The notes under the pieces were generated by a model, which made no database searches, was not told the origin of the DNA, and saw nothing but the letters and a program-made list of their open reading frames with translations. DNA of 36,734 nt, from assembly GCF_000764025.1 (NCBI RefSeq), contig NZ_KN234773.1, forward strand, positions 1 to 36,734, given 5' to 3'. A program made the translations under genes and the position numbers. Below are positions 34,748 to 36,734 of this stretch, in pieces (position 1 is the stretch's first letter; the number at the start of each line of letters is the position of its first letter). This DNA is from Pseudohaliea rubra DSM 19751 (GTDB taxonomy: Bacteria > Pseudomonadota > Gammaproteobacteria > Pseudomonadales > Halieaceae).

Positions 34748-36734
34748 GGCGCGTACAGCGCCTCGCGCAGGTCGCCGGCGGCAAGGTGTCGTGCCGGCCA
34801 CAGGGCGGCGAGGGCGGCGGCGATGACCGCGAGCAGCAGCGAGTGGAGGATGATGGCGGGATCGATGCGCGTGGCCAGGGTCCAGCCGAAGGAGCGCCGG
34901 TTGATGACGTCGATAAGGAGCACCGACAGCGCACCGCCCAGCGGCAGGGCCAGCAGGCCGGCGAGCAGCCCGCTGCTGCCGGCCTGGGCCAGCACCAGGC
35001 CCAGGAGCTGCCGGGGCGTCATGCCCGTGGCCCGGAGCACGGCGAACTCGCGGCTGCGCTCGAGGAACAGGGCCATGAGGGCGCTGAGGATGCCGACGAA
35101 GGCAACGATGATCACCAGGGCGCGCAGCACCTCCGTGATGACAAAGGTGCGGTCGAAGATCGCCAGGGAGCGATCGCGGATCATGTGGTTGGCATTGACC
35201 TCGAGGTCCAGCCCCTCGCCATCGCCGAGAGCGAGGATTTGCGCGCGCAGCGCGCGCGGGTCGGCCTCCGGGGCCAGGGTCAGGGCGATGCTGGACAGTG
35301 TCCGGTCGGACCAGTGGGCCTCGTAGCGTGACCGGGGCAGGACCGCGGCGCCGTAGGAGCTGGCGTAATCCCGATAGATGCCGCGTACGGGCAGCGTCAA
35401 TCCGCCCTCGGGGGTACCCAGGACCGCGGTGCTGCCCACCGTGAGCCCCCGCCGCCGGGCCAGGGGCTCTGACACCAGAATGCCGTCACCCGTGGCGAGC
35501 GTCTCCGTCACCGTTGCCGGGCCGGCGATGAGTTCGAAGCTGCGCGCGGTGATGGCATTGGCGCCGACCACCAGCACCCGGATCGGCTCGCCATCGATGC
35601 GCAGCGTGCGCTGGCGCGCCGCGGACACCGCCGCCACGCCGGGCAGGGCGGTGAGCCGGTCGCGCCAGGCCGGGGCCAGCTGTTCTCCATCACCCGCCAG
35701 GTAGACGTAGAGGTCGCCCTGCAGCGTCGTGTCCAGCCAGTCGGCTACGCTGCCACGGAAGGAACTGATCATGATGGCGACCCCGACCGTGGCGGCCACG
35801 GCCACCGTCAGCGCGGTGATCGCCGGTGCCGTTCGCGGCAGGGCACTCTGGACCCCGCGCAGGGCCAGGGCCCGATCCGCCCGGCCACCGCGGGGCAGCA
35901 AGCTCAGCCCGGTGGCGAGGAGCCCGCGCAGGAGCGCAGGGCAGAGGAGGGCATAGCCGGCGATGAGAAGAAAGAGGGCCGTAAAGCCGGCCACCAGTGA
36001 GGCTCCTGATGCGGCCAGGAGCAACGGGCAGGCCACGAGCAGGGCGAGGCCCGCGAAGGTCACGGCCCAACGCTGTCGGGCCGACGGCGTCCCGGCAGCG
36101 CGGGCCAGGCTGGCGGGTTCCGTGCGCGCCGCGTCCCGCGCGGGTATGAGCGTGGCGGCAAGCACGGCACCGAGGGTCACCCCGAGGGCGACGAGCAGCT
36201 GTCCCGGCGCGAGGTCCGGCCGGGCGGGCTCGATGGTCACATAGAGGTCGGAGACGGTCCTGGCGACCAGCGTGAGCAGCGCCTGACCCAGCACAAGCCC
36301 GAGGACGATGCCGAGGAGCCCCCCAACCAGGCCGAGGGTGCCGGCCTCCAGGAGCAAGCGCCGGAACAGCTGCCGTGGCGTTGTGCCGACCATGCGGAGC
36401 ACCGCGAAGGTCGGCCGCCGCTGCACCACGGCGAAGGCCATGGTGTTGTAAACGAGAAAGGCGCCGACAAGCATTGCGAGGCCGCTCATGGCCAGCAGGT
36501 TGGTACGGAAGGCGCCGGTCATGGCGTCGAAGGTCTCGCGCTGGTCCGCATAGCGCACGAGCTCGACCCCCGCGGGCAGGGTCTGCCGCAGGGCGGCGGC
36601 GTCGCCGGGCTCTAGGCGGAGCTGGATACGATCGAGCTCGCCAACCCGACCGGCGAGCTCCTGGAGCGTCGCGATGTCTGCCAGCACGGCATCGCCGAGC
36701 CAGTCGCCGGGGCCGGCAGTGAAGTGGGCGAGGG
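34744..36734 (-). CDS. FtsX-like ABC transporter permease (5' end beyond the window)
   Basis: The visible 662 residues contain two FtsX-type permease units. Each has a large extracytoplasmic domain between membrane helices and the family motif around VLRMVGTTPRQLF and VLRATGMTPRQLLG. Membrane helices lie near the start (LAMLVGAFLVYNTMAF), in the middle (LALLVACPLLLAASGASLVAG) and at the C-terminus (LALPLGGALSVLLIDVI). The reading frame is open to the window end, upstream of a GTG that could look like a start, so the N-terminus is missing. Members move lipids, lipoproteins or peptides with a LolD/MacB-type ATPase, which should be encoded just outside. The ATGA overlap ties it to the AttH-like gene. 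Confidence 0.92.
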   Translation of the reverse strand, partial: LAHFTAGPGDWLGDAVLADIATLQELAGRVGELDRIQLRLEPGDAAALRQTLPAGVELVRYADQRETFDAMTGAFRTNLLAMSGLAMLVGAFLVYNTMAFAVVQRRPTFAVLRMVGTTPRQLFRRLLLEAGTLGLVGGLLGIVLGLVLGQALLTLVARTVSDLYVTIEPARPDLAPGQLLVALGVTLGAVLAATLIPARDAARTEPASLARAAGTPSARQRWAVTFAGLALLVACPLLLAASGASLVAGFTALFLLIAGYALLCPALLRGLLATGLSLLPRGGRADRALALRGVQSALPRTAPAITALTVAVAATVGVAIMISSFRGSVADWLDTTLQGDLYVYLAGDGEQLAPAWRDRLTALPGVAAVSAARQRTLRIDGEPIRVLVVGANAITARSFELIAGPATVTETLATGDGILVSEPLARRRGLTVGSTAVLGTPEGGLTLPVRGIYRDYASSYGAAVLPRSRYEAHWSDRTLSSIALTLAPEADPRALRAQILALGDGEGLDLEVNANHMIRDRSLAIFDRTFVITEVLRALVIIVAFVGILSALMALFLERSREFAVLRATGMTPRQLLGLVLAQAGSSGLLAGLLALPLGGALSVLLIDVINRRSFGWTLATRIDPAIILHSLLLAVIAAALAALWPARHLAAGDLREALYAP

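Overview
The window is a GC-rich, densely packed bacterial chromosome segment. It has short intergenic gaps, many 4-bp stop/start overlaps and occasional GTG or TTG starts. An Escherichia coli-type frdABCD operon, TonB-dependent receptor, DcaP-type porin, BCCT transporter, TorS-like hybrid kinase and Fur box together suggest a free-living gammaproteobacterium. A marine Halieaceae/OM60-like relative is my guess, made from gene style only. I see no rRNA, tRNA, CRISPR array, prophage or insertion sequence.

Left part (1-9243): a truncated AI-2E family membrane protein, a SlyD-like FKBP isomerase, and a PAS-GAF hybrid histidine kinase. Next comes a Fur-box-preceded DUF2061 membrane protein, whose stop codon overlaps that of the convergent fumarate reductase operon frdABCD. 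An exported amidase-signature hydrolase lies upstream of frdA, with a DUF1330 gene divergent from it.

Middle part (9426-20016) is a signalling block. It holds a Tat-exported PotD-like solute-binding protein, a TorS-like unorthodox kinase with receiver and HPt, a lone receiver, a TonB-dependent receptor on the other strand, a second hybrid kinase and an HD-GYP response regulator. The only recognisable output is cyclic-di-GMP hydrolysis; no DNA-binding regulator is present in the block.

The next part (20116-25046, minus strand) holds a three-domain lipoprotein (YbaY-like, NlpE-like, META), a BCCT symporter, and an overlapping gene for an unusual protein. That protein fuses two different solute-binding domains (OpuAC/YehZ-like and TAXI-like) between a lipobox and a C-terminal membrane helix.

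The section 25213-33514 looks like an exported amide-processing locus. It contains an amidase, a TIM-barrel metal-dependent hydrolase lipoprotein, a DcaP-like porin, a glutaminase with a signal peptide and a second coiled-coil porin, with a divergent AraC regulator. The AraC/amidase intergenic region is rich in palindromes. Its AAAAGTGCAAAA element recurs upstream of the hydrolase-porin-glutaminase operon, which suggests a shared operator.

The right end (33608-36734) has an AttH/CrtC-like lipocalin lipoprotein, translationally coupled to a truncated double-FtsX ABC permease.
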